Source of the DNA: Ceratopteris richardii
Taxonomy: Eukaryota > Streptophyta > Polypodiopsida > Polypodiales > Pteridaceae
DNA length: 64,000 bases
Reading direction: 5' to 3'
Assembly: GCA_020310875.1 (NCBI GenBank)
Contig: CM035427.1
Location: 93,215,171 to 93,279,170, forward strand
Part shown: one piece after another, positions 46,089 to 58,852 of the stretch
Position numbering within the stretch: the first letter of the stretch is position 1
Layout: each line of letters starts with the position of its first letter
The notes under the pieces: generated by a model
What the model saw: only the letters and a program-made list of their open reading frames with translations
What the model was told of the DNA's origin: nothing
Database searches by the model: none
Translations under genes and position numbers: made by a program

Positions 46089-48380
46089 TCAGTAGTTAGA
46101 ATTATAGGTTTTTTTCTTGAATAATCAATACGTTTCAAAATTGGAGCATTGATAAGCGATTCCTTTAGTTTTCTCATTGTTTTACTATATTTCTCTCTCC
46201 ATAAGAATTTCTTTTTCTTTCTTAATAAATTATACAATGGGTTTACAATGTGAGCAAAGTGTGGGATCGAGATTACATAGAAGATACAAGCTCCTAAGAA
46301 TCTTCTCACTTCACTAACATTGTGACACACCTCTAAAATCCTACTAATGGCATAAAAGTTTTGTGGATATGGCCTATGGCCACAATATGCAGACAGATGT
46401 CCAACGATCTCAACTTTTTTGACACCAAAAATGTATTTCTCTAAAGAGAAATTCAATCCAACCTCTTCAAATCTTTGAAAGATTCATTCACAGTCAAAAA
46501 TATGGAAGAGAAATTTCCTACATATAGATGGATCAATTGTTGCATCTTTCTCCTTTTCCATACAACCTTTTATCGGAATGTCGTTGAGAAAAGGCATATT
46601 CACTTTAGGAATAAAGTCATACAAGAACAAGTTCATAGCATGCATCATATGGGCGAAGGAATTTGTCATGCCCTATGGCAAAGTACACATACGTACTAGA
46701 CCCAAATGAGTTTTCATCATGATAATATCTCTACTCTCAATGGGTAAATGAAATCGGTCATATCTTGAGTACAAGTCACCAATTGAATAGATGGAGTGCC
46801 TGGCAAAAGCATTTGCAAACTCATCTACAATGGGTCTTGTTCCTACATTTCTAATAGTGACATTATTGATAGGTTGCAAATCCTATATAAAGCATAGTTT
46901 CCCATTCTTTTTGGGTATTGTGAACCATCGATTTGAATATGGTGTAGATGATGGTTTAAGAATCCTCATAGCAATCTTCTCCTTTAACAATCTCATCAGC
47001 TCAAGTAAGTGAGCCTTTGGGACTGGTATTGGCTAAAGACTCAACAAAATATGCGATATAGTGAATATGATCATAAGAGCAACTAGCTTTGGATCAACAC
47101 ATCCTATCTCATGTGGAAATAGGAAAATGCTTTTTCATGTCAAATGATCATATCTCTAAATTGCTCTTTTTCAATTTCAAAAAGAAATTCTTCACTAAAA
47201 TTTATACAGTTCATGGATTTTTCAATAAATCTATGCCCTATCTTAGATCGATCTCTAAAAATGGGATCCTCAGAAACTCTTCTAACCATATCATAGCTTT
47301 TGTTACGTAGCATCTGAGCTATGGGTTTTACCTTCTTTTCAATTGTTTTGTATTTCGTATCAATCTTGACTTTGTGCTCTATTAAGAAGTTTGCAATCAG
47401 TTGATATTCTTTAATAGAGTCTAGAATGATCATCTTTGATTCTATTTTTTCTTGGAGAGTATTCTCAAGCTCTTCCATCAAAGTCAGACTTTTTGTAAGT
47501 TCAATCATACTTTCAATGTTTTCCTCAAATGAAATCAATCCTAGGTCTTTGTAATGTTTTTCATTCGTTTTTCTAAATTTGTTTGGAAGTTTCTTTTTTT
47601 GGTAAAGCACAAACTAGATGTAGGGGTAAATACTGAAAAATTCTCAAAATTATGTACGTCTTCATGCGATACATCAAACCATCTTCCACTATTGGCTCGC
47701 TCAATAGTGTAATCTTACAGAAATTTTGATCATAATAAGTCCCAAATTCTCTTATAGGTGGTGAATTTTCACACACATGATCGTAAGAGTCGATGGGATT
47801 TCTTCATAAATTTCTCCTATTCATTAAATGATTTGGAGAGATAGTCATTACTTGCAAGGAATCCAAACCAAATTTTGAATGAATTCTAGCACATGTTGAA
47901 CTGTCATTCATGACCTTCATCTCCATTCTCATTTTTGCTATAAAAGGTTGCCCAAGTATCACTTCATATGAGTAGTTATCTTGCACAAAGAAATGGAATT
48001 TCTCAGAAACTCCTCCTATCATAATAGGTACATAAGCACATGCATCTAGCAAGATCCCTAACCCATTGTCTATTGTTCTCATTCTTCAACGACGGTATTT
48101 GTCAATGGACCATCTAAATGTTTCAAAAAACGTTTTAGATATCACATTTATCTTTGAGCCTGAATCAATCAAGGCTAGAGCTAGACATGATTCTTTCTCA
48201 TTGCCAAACAAAATTTTGAACTTTGGAGTACCTCGTGCCCAAAAAGTTGTATCAAATTGGCTCTCTCCATTATTCATCTCATTATCTAGAAGAATTGAAC
48301 CAAGAAAGTTTCTATTTACTTATCTTATCTCAATCTCTTCCTCCTCATCACTATCACGTCACTTAATGTGACTGCATCAC
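46089..48380 (-). mobile_element. Ty3/gypsy pol remnant (protease, RT, RNase H start), minus strand
   Basis: Right to left on the minus strand: protease (48086-48277 with LALIDSGSKINVIS; 47804-48082 with SYEVILGQPFIAKMRMEMKV), the protease-RT linker (47140-47610: KHYKDLGLISFEENIESMI, ESKMIILDSIKEYQLIANF, RDRSKIGHRFIEKS), RT (46484-46900: NNVTIRNVGTRPIVDEF, YSIGDLYSRYDRFHL, GLVRMCTLP, then VNMPFLNDIPIKG) and the RT-RNase H connection (46089-46456: EVRRFLGACIFYVISIPHF, NPLYNLLRKKKKFLW). It meets the copia LTR at 46088. Several breaks. It appears to be the same Ty3 family as the 41993-45105 fragment but in the opposite orientation. Confidence 0.8.
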
Positions 48381-49660
48381 TCGTTGCAAGAGTTTCCTCA
48401 GCAACATCTTGCTTGTCTTTGTCATGAGGAAGTGGAAATCATCTATGCCTTAATAGCGTTATGAAATTGTCCTTGAATTTGGGTTTTCCTAAACACTTGT
48501 TCAAGGGACATTGTTACGTGAGATTTTTTTAGTATATCATTTAAAATTTCCTTAGCATCATTTTTCTTTTCGATCTCCAATATCATAATTGATCTTGAAG
48601 TCCTCCTCACTTTCTTTTTTATCTTTTCTTCTCCTTGTTTCTTTTCACCTTCTAAGGGTTTATCATTAATTTAATTGTTTTCTCGGTCATTTTTTTAGTT
48701 TTCTTATTTTGTGATTTGTTACCCTCATTAAGTGGTTTTTTCCTCTCTTTAATCTCTTTTCTATTTTCTTCCTCAATCTAGGTTGCAGTATTCTCAAACT
48801 ACATCTTTTCATTATTTATATTCTTCTTTTTTTCTTCCCTAAAATTCATTCTAGTTACTCTTTGATCAACCTCATCAACTTTCTCATGCATATCATCAAG
48901 TCTCATTTTTTCTTCAATATTAACTTTGATTCGGCTTCTTTCCATTTATTCCTTAACTCATTTGTATCATGCATATACTTTAATTCCCATTGAGCTCTCA
49001 ATTCTTACTCCTGCTTAAGCTAATTAGCATACCTTGTTGGTTGTGCTCATAGATCCCCCGTGTCCACCTGTAGCCTTAGATACGTCAATAGATTGATTGA
49101 GGAAGATTGAAGTCATTAATTCTTTATTTTTGTTTCTCAGCGAGTTAGCTTCGTCCATGTATCTCTTAATTTGGGTTTCTCAAATTTTGCTTGGATTGAT
49201 CAATCGTGTCTTCTTGGATTCTCCTCTCTCATATTTTTGTTTGAATTTTAGGAACTGAGTTGTCAATTTTGCATTTTCTTCTTTTAACTGGTTGACTTCC
49301 TCCACTGCTTTTTTAAGGACTTCTTCCTTCTTTGTCAAAGCCTGTTAAGACTATATTGCCTATGGAGAGAGTTGTTCACTCAAGAATCTGAAATGATCCT
49401 TTTCAACATATACCTATTCATATTCCTCGTGTGCTTCCATTAAGTGCTTTTGGGTTTCCATGGCAGTTTGTATCATATTTTTCACTACTGGTTTGAGTTG
49501 TGCCACATCCACATTTAACCAAGTTTTAGGTATTACTGGTTCTTCACTGGTTGTTACATTTTTTCCTTTATTGATATGTATTATCTCATTAAATGACTAC
49601 CAAATTTGAAGTTGTACTTGTGGCTCAACCTCTATATTCTTATCTTTTGGAATTGCATTC
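48381..49660 (-). pseudogene. Probable gag-side region of the minus-strand Ty3 remnant, coiled-coil rich
   Basis: The minus-strand reading upstream of the protease is broken but rich in heptad-like Lys/Glu segments (KKEEVLKKAVEEVNQLKEE, TTQFLKFKQKYERG, LRNKNKELMTS). Position and strand suggest the gag or pre-gag part of the same element. No zinc knuckle was found here. Confidence 0.4.
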
Positions 49661-52600
49661 TTCATGAATCACATCCATATGGGATGGTTATGCCACGATG
49701 CTTATCATTTCAAACGTCTTTTGGTGGTCATATGCCTCCTCTCGTGCTTGTTCCTTAGGATGTATTATTGGTTTTGGCCTTCAATAGCAATTTCTTTCAA
49801 TTGTATTCTAGTCACTTCATTCATTTCAATAGTATATACCTTTTTGGTTTGGTGACTATTCTCTTGTTACCCTTGAGTGATTATCTTTTCATTTATGTCT
49901 GTCTCTTTGCTAACCACCTCATGTTGGTCAACCACTTGGTTAAGTTCATCCCATTTACCATCCTCATTTTTTTCTGTGTGATTATCCATGTTCATTGTGG
50001 ATTGCTCATCATCTTCTTGTGATTCATGAATTTGTCAATCCGAACTCTTTATATCTATGTAGTTGGGTCAACCTTTTACGTGGTTGGTGGTGTTGTTGTA
50101 AGAAAAAGGAAAAATGAATGAAGAATGACTGAGTGGTGGGCTAGTGGTGTAACTCTAATGCCATGAAGAGGTTACCACAAGCGACATATAAGATCAAGGT
50201 TAGATAGAAAGAGAGATATAGTTACTCATAACTATATCTCTCTTTCTAAAATGGAAAGTGGACTCAAGATGAGTAGAAGATAAACTCAACTCAATTCCTC
50301 ATAACTCTAATACAATGGAACCCAAACACTAAACAATATATAGATGGTTCTATCCACCCATGCACTCCCTATATGGAGCTTAGATGGTGATCTAGATAGA
50401 AGCTAGGTGAAGGGATATAGGCCATCACAATGAGTACTAAGATGGACACCCTAATTGTCCAAACACCCAAACTATGATCTTGCATGGGAAGGGGACCATC
50501 CTTATAAGGTCCTCCAAGCCTAAGGTGGCCTACCCATGTTCTAGGGTCGTGGTAGCTTGATCCATGCCCAAAATAATCTCCACCATTGATCTATGAGGTG
50601 AATCCAATGGTAGAAAGGTAGGATCAACAACCATTTGTTTGCAGCCCTTGATCTTGCTTAATCCAAACTTAGGATCAAGTCTAGATCCAACGGCCCATAT
50701 TAAATAGACCCTCCCCAAGTCAAGAAAACTACTTTTGTTTCTAGCCCTTGATTTAGGTTGATCCTCACATTGGATCAATCCCAAATCCAATGGCTTAGAG
50801 GTAACCTTCCTAACTACCAATGTAGTTAGGAACCTTATCTGACCTCAAAGTAACCTACCAATGTCCAACACTCTCATATGGCTTCTCCTCATAATGGGGG
50901 CCTTACAAAATAGAGCGTTATGGAACAATGGTGGTGCTACATAAGGGTGAGGCATTCAACATATCTAATAGTTGTACCTCACTTGTATGCCGATAATGGC
51001 GACCTTGGACCAAGAGGTTCACTTGGACTTCTTTGTATATGTGAGTTTGTAGTAATGCCTCTTGCACTTGAGCTTCGATACTTGTGGTGGCCATCCCAAT
51101 GTAGTTTTTGGAAGTACATGCATTCTTTTTGAAGATGGGGTTTCCTCCACTTTGGTTTTCTCTCTCAATCTTTTTTATCCTCCCATCAAAGGTTTAGAAC
51201 TTGTTCCAAATTCTTCAATTATGACTACACGTTTTCTTTTCTTTGGACAGTTTCTGCCTTCACATATTTTGCCATTTTAATAGTCGAGGGCATTTCTCAA
51301 AGATGGTCTTGGATGTTTAATGCATGATAGATAAGTATGGTCAATGACACACTACCATTGAGGAACTTTTTATGGCCCCATTTTTTCTTGGCTTCAAATA
51401 TTCTTTCTTAGGTTATGGCATGAAATTCACTTGGTTTCCAATCTATTTTGTCGCATGTGAGAGTAGTTGCACTAAAAGTTTTTGAGGTGCCATGTATCTG
51501 TGGAGATTTAGGAAAAAAAAATGTTGATCTACTAGTCGTACCACTTCCTTGATATTGATTCTATTTATATCTAAGAACATCTACTTCTTTGCCTTGTAGC
51601 AATCAAGCCATCCTTGGTTCACCCGAATGCTCCTTTGTTTATTCCTCGATGAACTTGAATGTTGTCCATTCACCGTGTAAATTCGAGACCATTGCTTCAA
51701 ACACTCTTGAAATATCGAATGCACAATGTAGAGTGTTCATCACTTGAGTACATCTTTCAAAATTAGGTTTATATATAGGCTAGGTAAAGTACTCTGCAAT
51801 TCTAGCTTTTTTCAATATATTGATAGCCGATAGGATTTCATGTAACACGTGGAAATCCTATGACATTATAGTGAATTGATGATTCCTTTCCATGATTCCT
51901 ATGTTGATGAGAAACAAATGATCTCCTGCTGGTTGGTCTTCATGAAACCAATGCCCTCGAGCCTTGGTAGCACTTTCCAAAGGAGACCCCAAGATCTCCC
52001 CTTGCTGAGTTGATTTAGAATCATCGATGCCATATGCACTTTGCAATAGGATTTATTGTTAAAACCCAATCTGAAGAAATACTTTCCTCCTTTCATTTGG
52101 TAATGGTGAGTGTTTCACTCCTACTCCCCTCTCACAAGTGTGAGTATAGCATGATAGCTGATAATATTTTTTTTCTTTTTTTATTATTAGTTTTCTTGAA
52201 AGAAAACATGAATGTTAATCATAGTGGAAACATTTGTTAATGTACATCAATAATTTTACTCGAACTATTATGGTACAAGCTAAGTCCTATTCTTTGATAG
52301 GAAATGTGCACCACTACACCGATTGAAAAAGTTGTGTGCATAATGCATGGCCTTGCAATGTGGCCCTATCGTGCATACTCTACATGCATTTGACTTACCA
52401 TGTGTGCAAGACTCATTGTTTTTGTTGGTCTGACACTCTTCTTGTAGCTCCTTTGGTTTCTATTCTAATGTTGTAATATGATTCCTCTTTTTCATGTCTC
52501 ATTGTGCTTTCAACTGCATGTCCTTGGATTTAATCCTCCATATGTACATTTCTTTTTGTTGGAGCTTCTTTTCCTTTGCTTGTCTTTGTGGTCATTTGGC

Positions 52601-52975
52601 TGTGGTTAATTTGTTGATGTCTTTGAAAATCTTGTGGGTTGCTTTGTCTAAGGTCCTTATTTCTTTCTTTGCCTATTCCTTGATCTTTTTGGGATCCACA
52701 TTTGTTATCTTGATCCTTAAGCTTTCTCTTATCATGTAGGTACCCATACTTGTAAGATACTTGATTCATTTTGTCATAGTTTTGGATCTCTGATGTTTCC
52801 TTGCCTCCTCGGGTGTTGGTGTATTGTCAAAATCCTTCTGCATTTGTATTGTTATCGATGATCCTTATGAATCCATTCTTGTTTTATGATTTGGTGTCGA
52901 TGTGTCCTTGTTGCGAGTGAGATTGTAGATGGTGTGATCTTCTTAGAAGTTTCTTTAGGCGGACCGACCTCACTT
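49661..52975. other. No gene recognised; weak retroelement-like readings
   Basis: Plus-strand open stretches at 49664-50022 are hydrophobic but are probably the reverse of Lys-rich minus-strand sequence. Around 50500-50900 the sequence is rich in phrases like ccaatggc and ccaacggc and is non-coding. Between about 51600 and 52770 minus-strand readings have a gag-like flavour (IYKPNFERCTQVMNTLH, a Lys/Gln-rich stretch 52530-52769) but no diagnostic motif. Confidence 0.3.
50205..50248. repeat. Perfect 20-bp hairpin with 4-nt loop
   Basis: Arms 50205-50224 and 50229-50248 are exact reverse complements, with loop ctca. The arms are GA-rich and CT-rich respectively. Confidence 0.9.
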
Positions 52976-52977
52976 AG

Positions 52978-53530
52978 TCACTCAGGTGCACTCTCTTGAG
53001 AAGGAAAGATAGGCTGATCATGCAGTTTAGGACAAGGTGTAGGTCTATTAGAAATAGCAAAATCAGCGGACAAGGGGTTTGCTAGAAATTCTTTAACTAG
53101 ATCACCTAGACTTGTAATCGTAGGGTTTTCTTCACCTGCTATTTTTAGAGGTTTCTCATCTAGAAGACTCAATACTTCCCTATGGTTGATCTTAGTTGAT
53201 ATGTATCCTTGGGTAAGGTGGATAGTGACTTCAAATTCAAAAATCCAATTTTGTTCTAGGACCAATTCTTCTAGAAGATCAGAGTCCTTGCAATCCAAGG
53301 GTCTTTGTTGCATCATATTGTTCCCTAAATGCAAAGACACTGAAATCTCTCCTAGAAACTTAGTGATGTTGCCTGCAATTCCTATCGTATGCACTTTTTT
53401 TTGGACTAAGATATGCCTTTTGCTTCTTTGCTAATGAGGCTTGTATACTACTTAGGGCTGCTCCCATGTCAATCAAAGAATCCACTAACTAGTAGTCATC
53501 TTTACCAATACCTAGGTTTAAGTATGGTTG
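52978..53530 (-). pseudogene. Ty3-type protease-like fragment
   Basis: The minus-strand reading has MHTIGIAGNITKFLGEISVS and LGNNMMQ followed by EELVLEQNWIFEFEVTIHL, with an upstream LIDMGAALSSI-like stretch in another frame. This resembles the second half of a retropepsin fold. It lies downstream of integrase sequence on the same strand, so it probably belongs to a different element from 53680-55640. Broken. Confidence 0.4.
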
Positions 53531-53679
53531 TCTGATAAAGTTCCTAGGGTTTTTGTTTGATTAGTTTGGTAGTTTTCCATGTGGATAGGTTCTTCTCCTC
53601 GAAAATATCTTTCATCTCATTGTCATATCCATTCTTTTTATTTTCGTATGCATTCTAATGCTTCTACTCTGGCTTCTTC

Positions 53680-55640
53680 TCAGATTCTTTCCTCTTCTTT
53701 CTTCTGGTTTTGTGCTCTTAAGAGTCTTGCAAACATGTCTTTGATTAATGGTCTATATATAGTTTTACCAAAAAAACACTTATGTAGTTGGGTAAGATGT
53801 CTCCATGGAGGGTTTCTAGGTTGATTGCTCCATTTGTAGAGATTCTGCTTATCAGTAGTGGTCAATATCCTCGTTGTTGCAATTTCTTCGCATGTTGCTT
53901 AAGTGTGTATACTAATACTAGGTCTCCTTCTTTAAGTCCTTTTTCCTTGATGTGAGCATCATAATAGGCTTTTTGGACCTTTTTGCAGCATAGATGCCAG
54001 CTATTTCTTGTAGCCTAGTTTCATGCAAGTTCTCTATTTGATCCAATTGTCTTGACAATTCATGTCCTCTCCACTCGTATTTCTTAGCAACTCTTACAAT
54101 AGGGACTAAGAAATTAATTGGAAATATCGCATTCTACCCATAGACCACGTTAAAGGGAGTGGTTCCTATTGTCATTTTATATGCCACTCAAAAAGCCCGT
54201 ATTGCATGATGCAATAGTTTATCCCAATCCACCTTGCATTGTTGACTATCTTAGTTAACATCGTGCATAACACCTTATTAGAACTCTCCCCTTGTCCATT
54301 AGCATGTGGATGATAGGGTGCTGACTTTTATGGATCACAAGAAATTCATTCATAAGTGAATAAATGACCTCATTAATAAAGTGTGTTCCTCTATCACTTA
54401 CGATTTTGATCGGTAGTCCAAAGCGAGTGAATATATTTCAAACAAGAATTTGGCCATGTTTTGGGCATCATTTCTCCTTTAGCTTTTGCTTCCACCAATT
54501 TTGTTAAATATACCCTTCTTTACTACTACCTCGAAGTCAAACTGCATGAGTATTAGAAACCATCTCACTAGCCTTTCTATATTGCATGGTTTATTGGCCA
54601 AGTATAGTAATGCTTGGTGATCAATAAGGAATTTAAATTTGTTGGCTAGGAGGTAGTGTGAGAATTTTTTCATTGCATAAACCATCCTTAAGCCTTCTCC
54701 TTTGGTAGTAGTATAATTGTGTTCAGCTTGGTTTAGTTGTCTACTTGCATAAGCTATAGGATGTTCTAGTTTTCCTTCATCAAGTGGTTATGCTAAGAGG
54801 CATCCGATTGCATAATTGGAAACATCCACATGGATATGGAATGGTTTATTCTAGTTAGATACTTTCAAAATTGGTGTTGAACTCAATCTTCTTTTCAATT
54901 CATTAAAAGCTTTTTCACATTCTTCCATCCAAGAAAATTGAATCAACAATTGGTACAGAGGTAGCAAGTATGGCATACATGTGGATGAATCATCTGTAGT
55001 ATCTACAATGTCCCATAAAGGCTTGCACTTCCTTTGCATTCTTAGGTCTTGGTAGTTCTAAGATGACTTTGATCTTATCTTTGTCAATTGAGATGCCATT
55101 CTTGGACACTATATGTCCCAAAATGTTGCCTTTTTTTTACCATAAAAACACACTTTTTTGGATTCAGACTCCATATTGCCTAAATTTATCAAATATTCTC
55201 CTCAATTCTAGTATGTGATCTATGCATTGATAGGAGTAGGTCCATAGGTTGTCCACATAGACCTCCATGCTTTTCCTCAAAAACTCCTTGAACACATGAC
55301 ACATCAACCTTTGGAAGTTTTCTAGGGCATTGGTAAACCCAAATGGCATAACACTAAAGGCATACACTTCCCATTCAGTAGCAAAAGTAGTTTTATGCTG
55401 ATCCTCGATAGCAATAGCTACCTAGTTGTAACCTGAGAATCCATCAAGAAAGCTTTAGACTTCCTTGCCTGCTATTCTTTCCAAAAGATGATCCATTATG
55501 GGTAATGGGTAGCTATCACGAATTGTGGCTTGTGCATTAACCTTTTTCAAGTTAATACAAACCCTAAGTTGTCCATTTTTCTTAGGCATGACCACTACAG
55601 GTGACACCCCTTCCATGCGTTGATCAAAATTGATGACATG
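53680..55640 (-). mobile_element. Ty3/gypsy pol remnant (RT, RNase H, partial integrase), minus strand
   Basis: RT is at about 54850-55640 (VMPFGFTNALENFQRLMCHV, EVYVDNLWTYS, then MEECEKAFNELKRRLSSTPI), RNase H at 54479-54850 (VYAMKKFSHYLLANKFKFLI, DHQALLYLANKPCNIERLV), and integrase core to C-terminus at 53680-54480 (FGLPIKIVSDRGTHFINEVI, then KKVQKAYYDAHIKEKGLKEG and a GAINLETLHGD phrase). The zinc domain and first part of the integrase core are missing between RNase H and integrase. Many breaks; old. Confidence 0.8.
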
Positions 55641-57760
55641 GTTGCAATGATGTCAAAATGTACTATTAAAGAAGAAAATATTACGATATCATAGTTACTA
55701 CTTAAACATGTCAAATGGAAAGAAAAGGATATAAAAACGAAAAAAGTTGTGTATGGATGAAATGTCGTCTTAGATTAAATACACTATTTTTTGGGAACAA
55801 GCCAAGCAAACGAGGACTGGATGCTATCCGTACTTTTGGATTTTCTTTAATGTTGACATGAACTATGACATGTGGGTGAGCACTTAAAGGGCCTCCAATT
55901 CATGGAAGCAAGAAACAAATTTATCAAATTTCTAATATAGAAAGAGCCATGGAAACACAATGGACAAGAAGAAACAAAGGTTGTCGAGATCATGCTACCC
56001 TGGAGTCTCATGCAAAGAGAGAGAGAGAGAGAGACGTGACCAAGAGGTCATGTCTCATAGAGGCCTTATGATGGAAAAGATTGATATTAGTTTTCGCAAC
56101 TATCCTTATAGTGAAAGTTGCATTAACCCTCCAAGACCTCAACATTGAACTGCTTGCCCTTTCTTCTAAAGGTTTCTAGAAGTTCCACTTCCGTTACCCA
56201 TGTCTGAGTGGTCTTTATCAATGATTTTGTTGATTCTTGTGCATCTTCAAGTCTAATCAACTAGTGATACTTGGTATATCAATGCAAACATTTTGGTATA
56301 TCCCTATGTATGTGTATCCATCTAGAATTATTTGTACTTCTAATGAAATACTTGAGTACAATTTTATCTATGTCATTATCCATTAGAATAATAAAAAATG
56401 AATAGTTAGATTTTCTCGTATTTTTTTTGTTCGCATAATAAATTCACTTAGTGCGTTGATATATTCATCAAGAACCATGCAAACCCAAGAGAGATCTTAA
56501 GTTATGTCAAACCCAGTCCTCTTCACATTTCACTTTTTATGCAAGGACCGGATGTGAGAGATCAAGTACATTAACAAATTGATGCTAGGATTTATTGCAA
56601 TGATATATGAAGCATTGACTTGTCTTTTCAAAAGTTAAATACTATGCTTTTCAACAAGAATGAACACGTTTTTATGAAGATGAAGTGGACAAAATGCAAG
56701 ATGAAGGCTCCTTTGTATTTGCAATATTCTTTTGTATTGTGTGTCTCCTGAATGGAGGATATTTTTCAAAAAAACATGATTTCGACAGCAAGTTGAAGGT
56801 AAATGGCGATGCCAAGCATCGAATTTATGTTGGAAGTTGATGCTAGGCATGGAATTCTTGTTAAAAAGCCCCTACTCTGTTGCATTAAAAACTATTCAAT
56901 TGTTCATGAAAACATGACTTTTTCAAAAGAAGGGGCAATCCTTTACATCAAATTATATTGAAACTTCTCCTTTTTACAAAAGAACTCAATGCCTTACCTA
57001 TGTTTGGATTCTCAAAACGACAATGGGCACACAAATGTGGGGAGCACCATTTATTGATAAGAATTCCGAGAGAACATAAGGCTTTGTTGTTGCTCATCAT
57101 TGCACATTCTGAGAGTCAATGCCAAGACTTTAGTTATAAATCTATGGTCTATGAAAAAGATCTATGGTTTTGAAGGAATAAATTAAGGGAGAATAATAAA
57201 CATTAGGGGAAAAAACGGACCTGCATGGGCCTTGTAGGATTCCTAATTTTTAGGGATTAAAGATCTTAATACATGAGCTTAAGTAGGCATACAAAACCAC
57301 TAGTTATTATGTGCAATAAAAAAAATTTGATGAAGCTTTCTATTTGAATTCTCATGCATGAGAATTTCCAGCCATCGGATTTTCCAGATCGACGGTCACG
57401 TTTGAAATCCGTGGAGATTTGGAGAGAAAAGGTGATCTTTTTTTATATGAGTGGGTCTAAGTTCTCAGAGTCTCTGCATCACTTTCAACCATTAGATGTT
57501 AGAGCATCTAATGATCAGCTGTGAATGGGGCTGAGCAAGGCATTCGAACGATTATCTGCAATAATCTAGATGGTCAAATCATCGGCGATCCAACGGCTCT
57601 CCGTGAATGGGGCTGAGAACAAAGGCGCAGTGATTTACAACCATCGGATGAAGGTCTTCATCGAATGGACCACATAAAAAGGCACCATTTAGTTCTTACT
57701 ATGAACTTCAACCGTTGGATGGTTCAAGAGAACAAGGATTACGACCACCACATGCTTGAG
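55641..57760. other. No gene recognised
   Basis: AT-rich. Open stretches at 55960-56148 (containing a short GA tract), 56635-56850 (minus) and 56958-57173 have no motif. From about 57360 onward, phrases such as accatcggat and caaccgttggat recur, typical of non-coding plant repeats. Confidence 0.4.
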
Positions 57761-57879
57761 AGATGACTCTCCTCCCAACCAAATGCCTCTATATATAGCT
57801 CTCTCTAGGGGACTGCCTTCTTGGGCAGGTGGATACTAGACAACCATGTGTCGTCCATGTAATTGCATGTGCGCCAAGT

Positions 57880-58030
57880 GCCAGTCAACTCGAGTTAACT
57901 CAACTGGATGCTTCTAAAAGGCTCTAGATCTCTTTGGGTGAAATACTCTTCCCATGTCCCCCATGGGGATTGAACCCAAGACCTCCTCCTTCACATCCTT
58001 GAGACTTAACCACTAAGCTAAGTGGATCAC
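57880..58030 (-). mobile_element. tRNA-derived SINE-like sequence (A box and B box)
   Basis: On the minus strand an A-box-like tagcttagtgg (58020-58010) is followed 33 bp later by a B-box-like ggttcaatccc (57976-57966), the internal RNA polymerase III promoter arrangement of tRNA genes and SINEs. I could not fold the flanking bases into a full cloverleaf, so a tRNA-derived SINE or tRNA pseudogene is more likely than a working tRNA. The 3' end and any target duplication are not defined. Confidence 0.5.
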
Positions 58031-58574
58031 TTGTTCACAAGAGCACAAGACCTCCTAGTAAGTTTAAACATGAGATCTTTGGTCATACACACAGATGACC
58101 AAACGGTGTCCGATTTCAGATCTGCTGAACCGGCCGGACCCCTAGATCATAAACTTACTTTATTACAGATGGTGACCATATCTAATGGTCAATGTGTAAA
58201 GGCGCCCAAGATCAAAGATTTCTGCTAGGCACCTTCCGATGAAAGCTCTAATCGAATGGTCAAGGAGCGATGGCACAGTTTTTGGCAAGGAAATGATCCA
58301 AGCCTTTGACAAGCTTACAGATCCAAGGGCCCTTGTTGAATGTTGCTTTGACTTTTGCAAATCAACCATCACCTTTGGATCCTCGAGCCAATCCAAGGGC
58401 TCTAATTAAATTTAAGCCTTCCAAAACCAGCCACATAACCAAAACCACTAGTTCTAGGTGGGTTTTCCATTTTTGACCATAGAAAAACAAGGGAAGCCTA
58501 TGCCTAGCCTATGTGATTAAGGGACTAGACTTTGTCCACCACCCTCCTCTCATTGGTCCATTCCTAATCACTCC

Positions 58575-58594
58575 CACTACAACATATGAGGGGC
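58575..58594 (+). repeat. CACTA terminal inverted repeat, left end
   Basis: cactacaacatatgaggggc. The first eight bases match the CACTA superfamily terminus. The partner end lies outside the window. Confidence 0.85.
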
Positions 58595-58599
58595 ATACC

Positions 58600-58852
58600 G
58601 ATGCCGCTTATACCGACGCTCACTCGCGGCACCGGTATAAATGTCGAAAAACATGACTTAAAGATACCGACAGTCAAGTGACCGTCAGTATGACCGTTTT
58701 AAACGGATCGTCGGTGTGCTCCGCAGACATCGGTATAAGCGTCGGTATAAGCATTGGTATAAGTGTCGGTATAAGCATCGGTAATTTACTAGAAGTTACC
58801 GATGCCCATACCGATGTCCATACCGGCGTTCATACCGAGGCCGACTTTTAAA
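58600..58852 (+). repeat. CACTA subterminal repeats in facing orientations
   Basis: Four or more head-to-tail 12-mers of cggtataagcat type (58731-58787) face four inverted 12-mers of cataccgatgcc type (about 58796-58852). At the centre is a perfect 10-bp inverted repeat (58775-58784 with 58796-58805). Scattered taccga/cggta copies occur from 58600. Such arrays are expected binding sites for the element's accessory protein. Confidence 0.85.

Noticed and set aside
57960-58030. Functional tRNA gene
   Set aside because: A and B boxes are visible but acceptor and anticodon stems could not be paired by eye. A SINE or tRNA pseudogene fits better.
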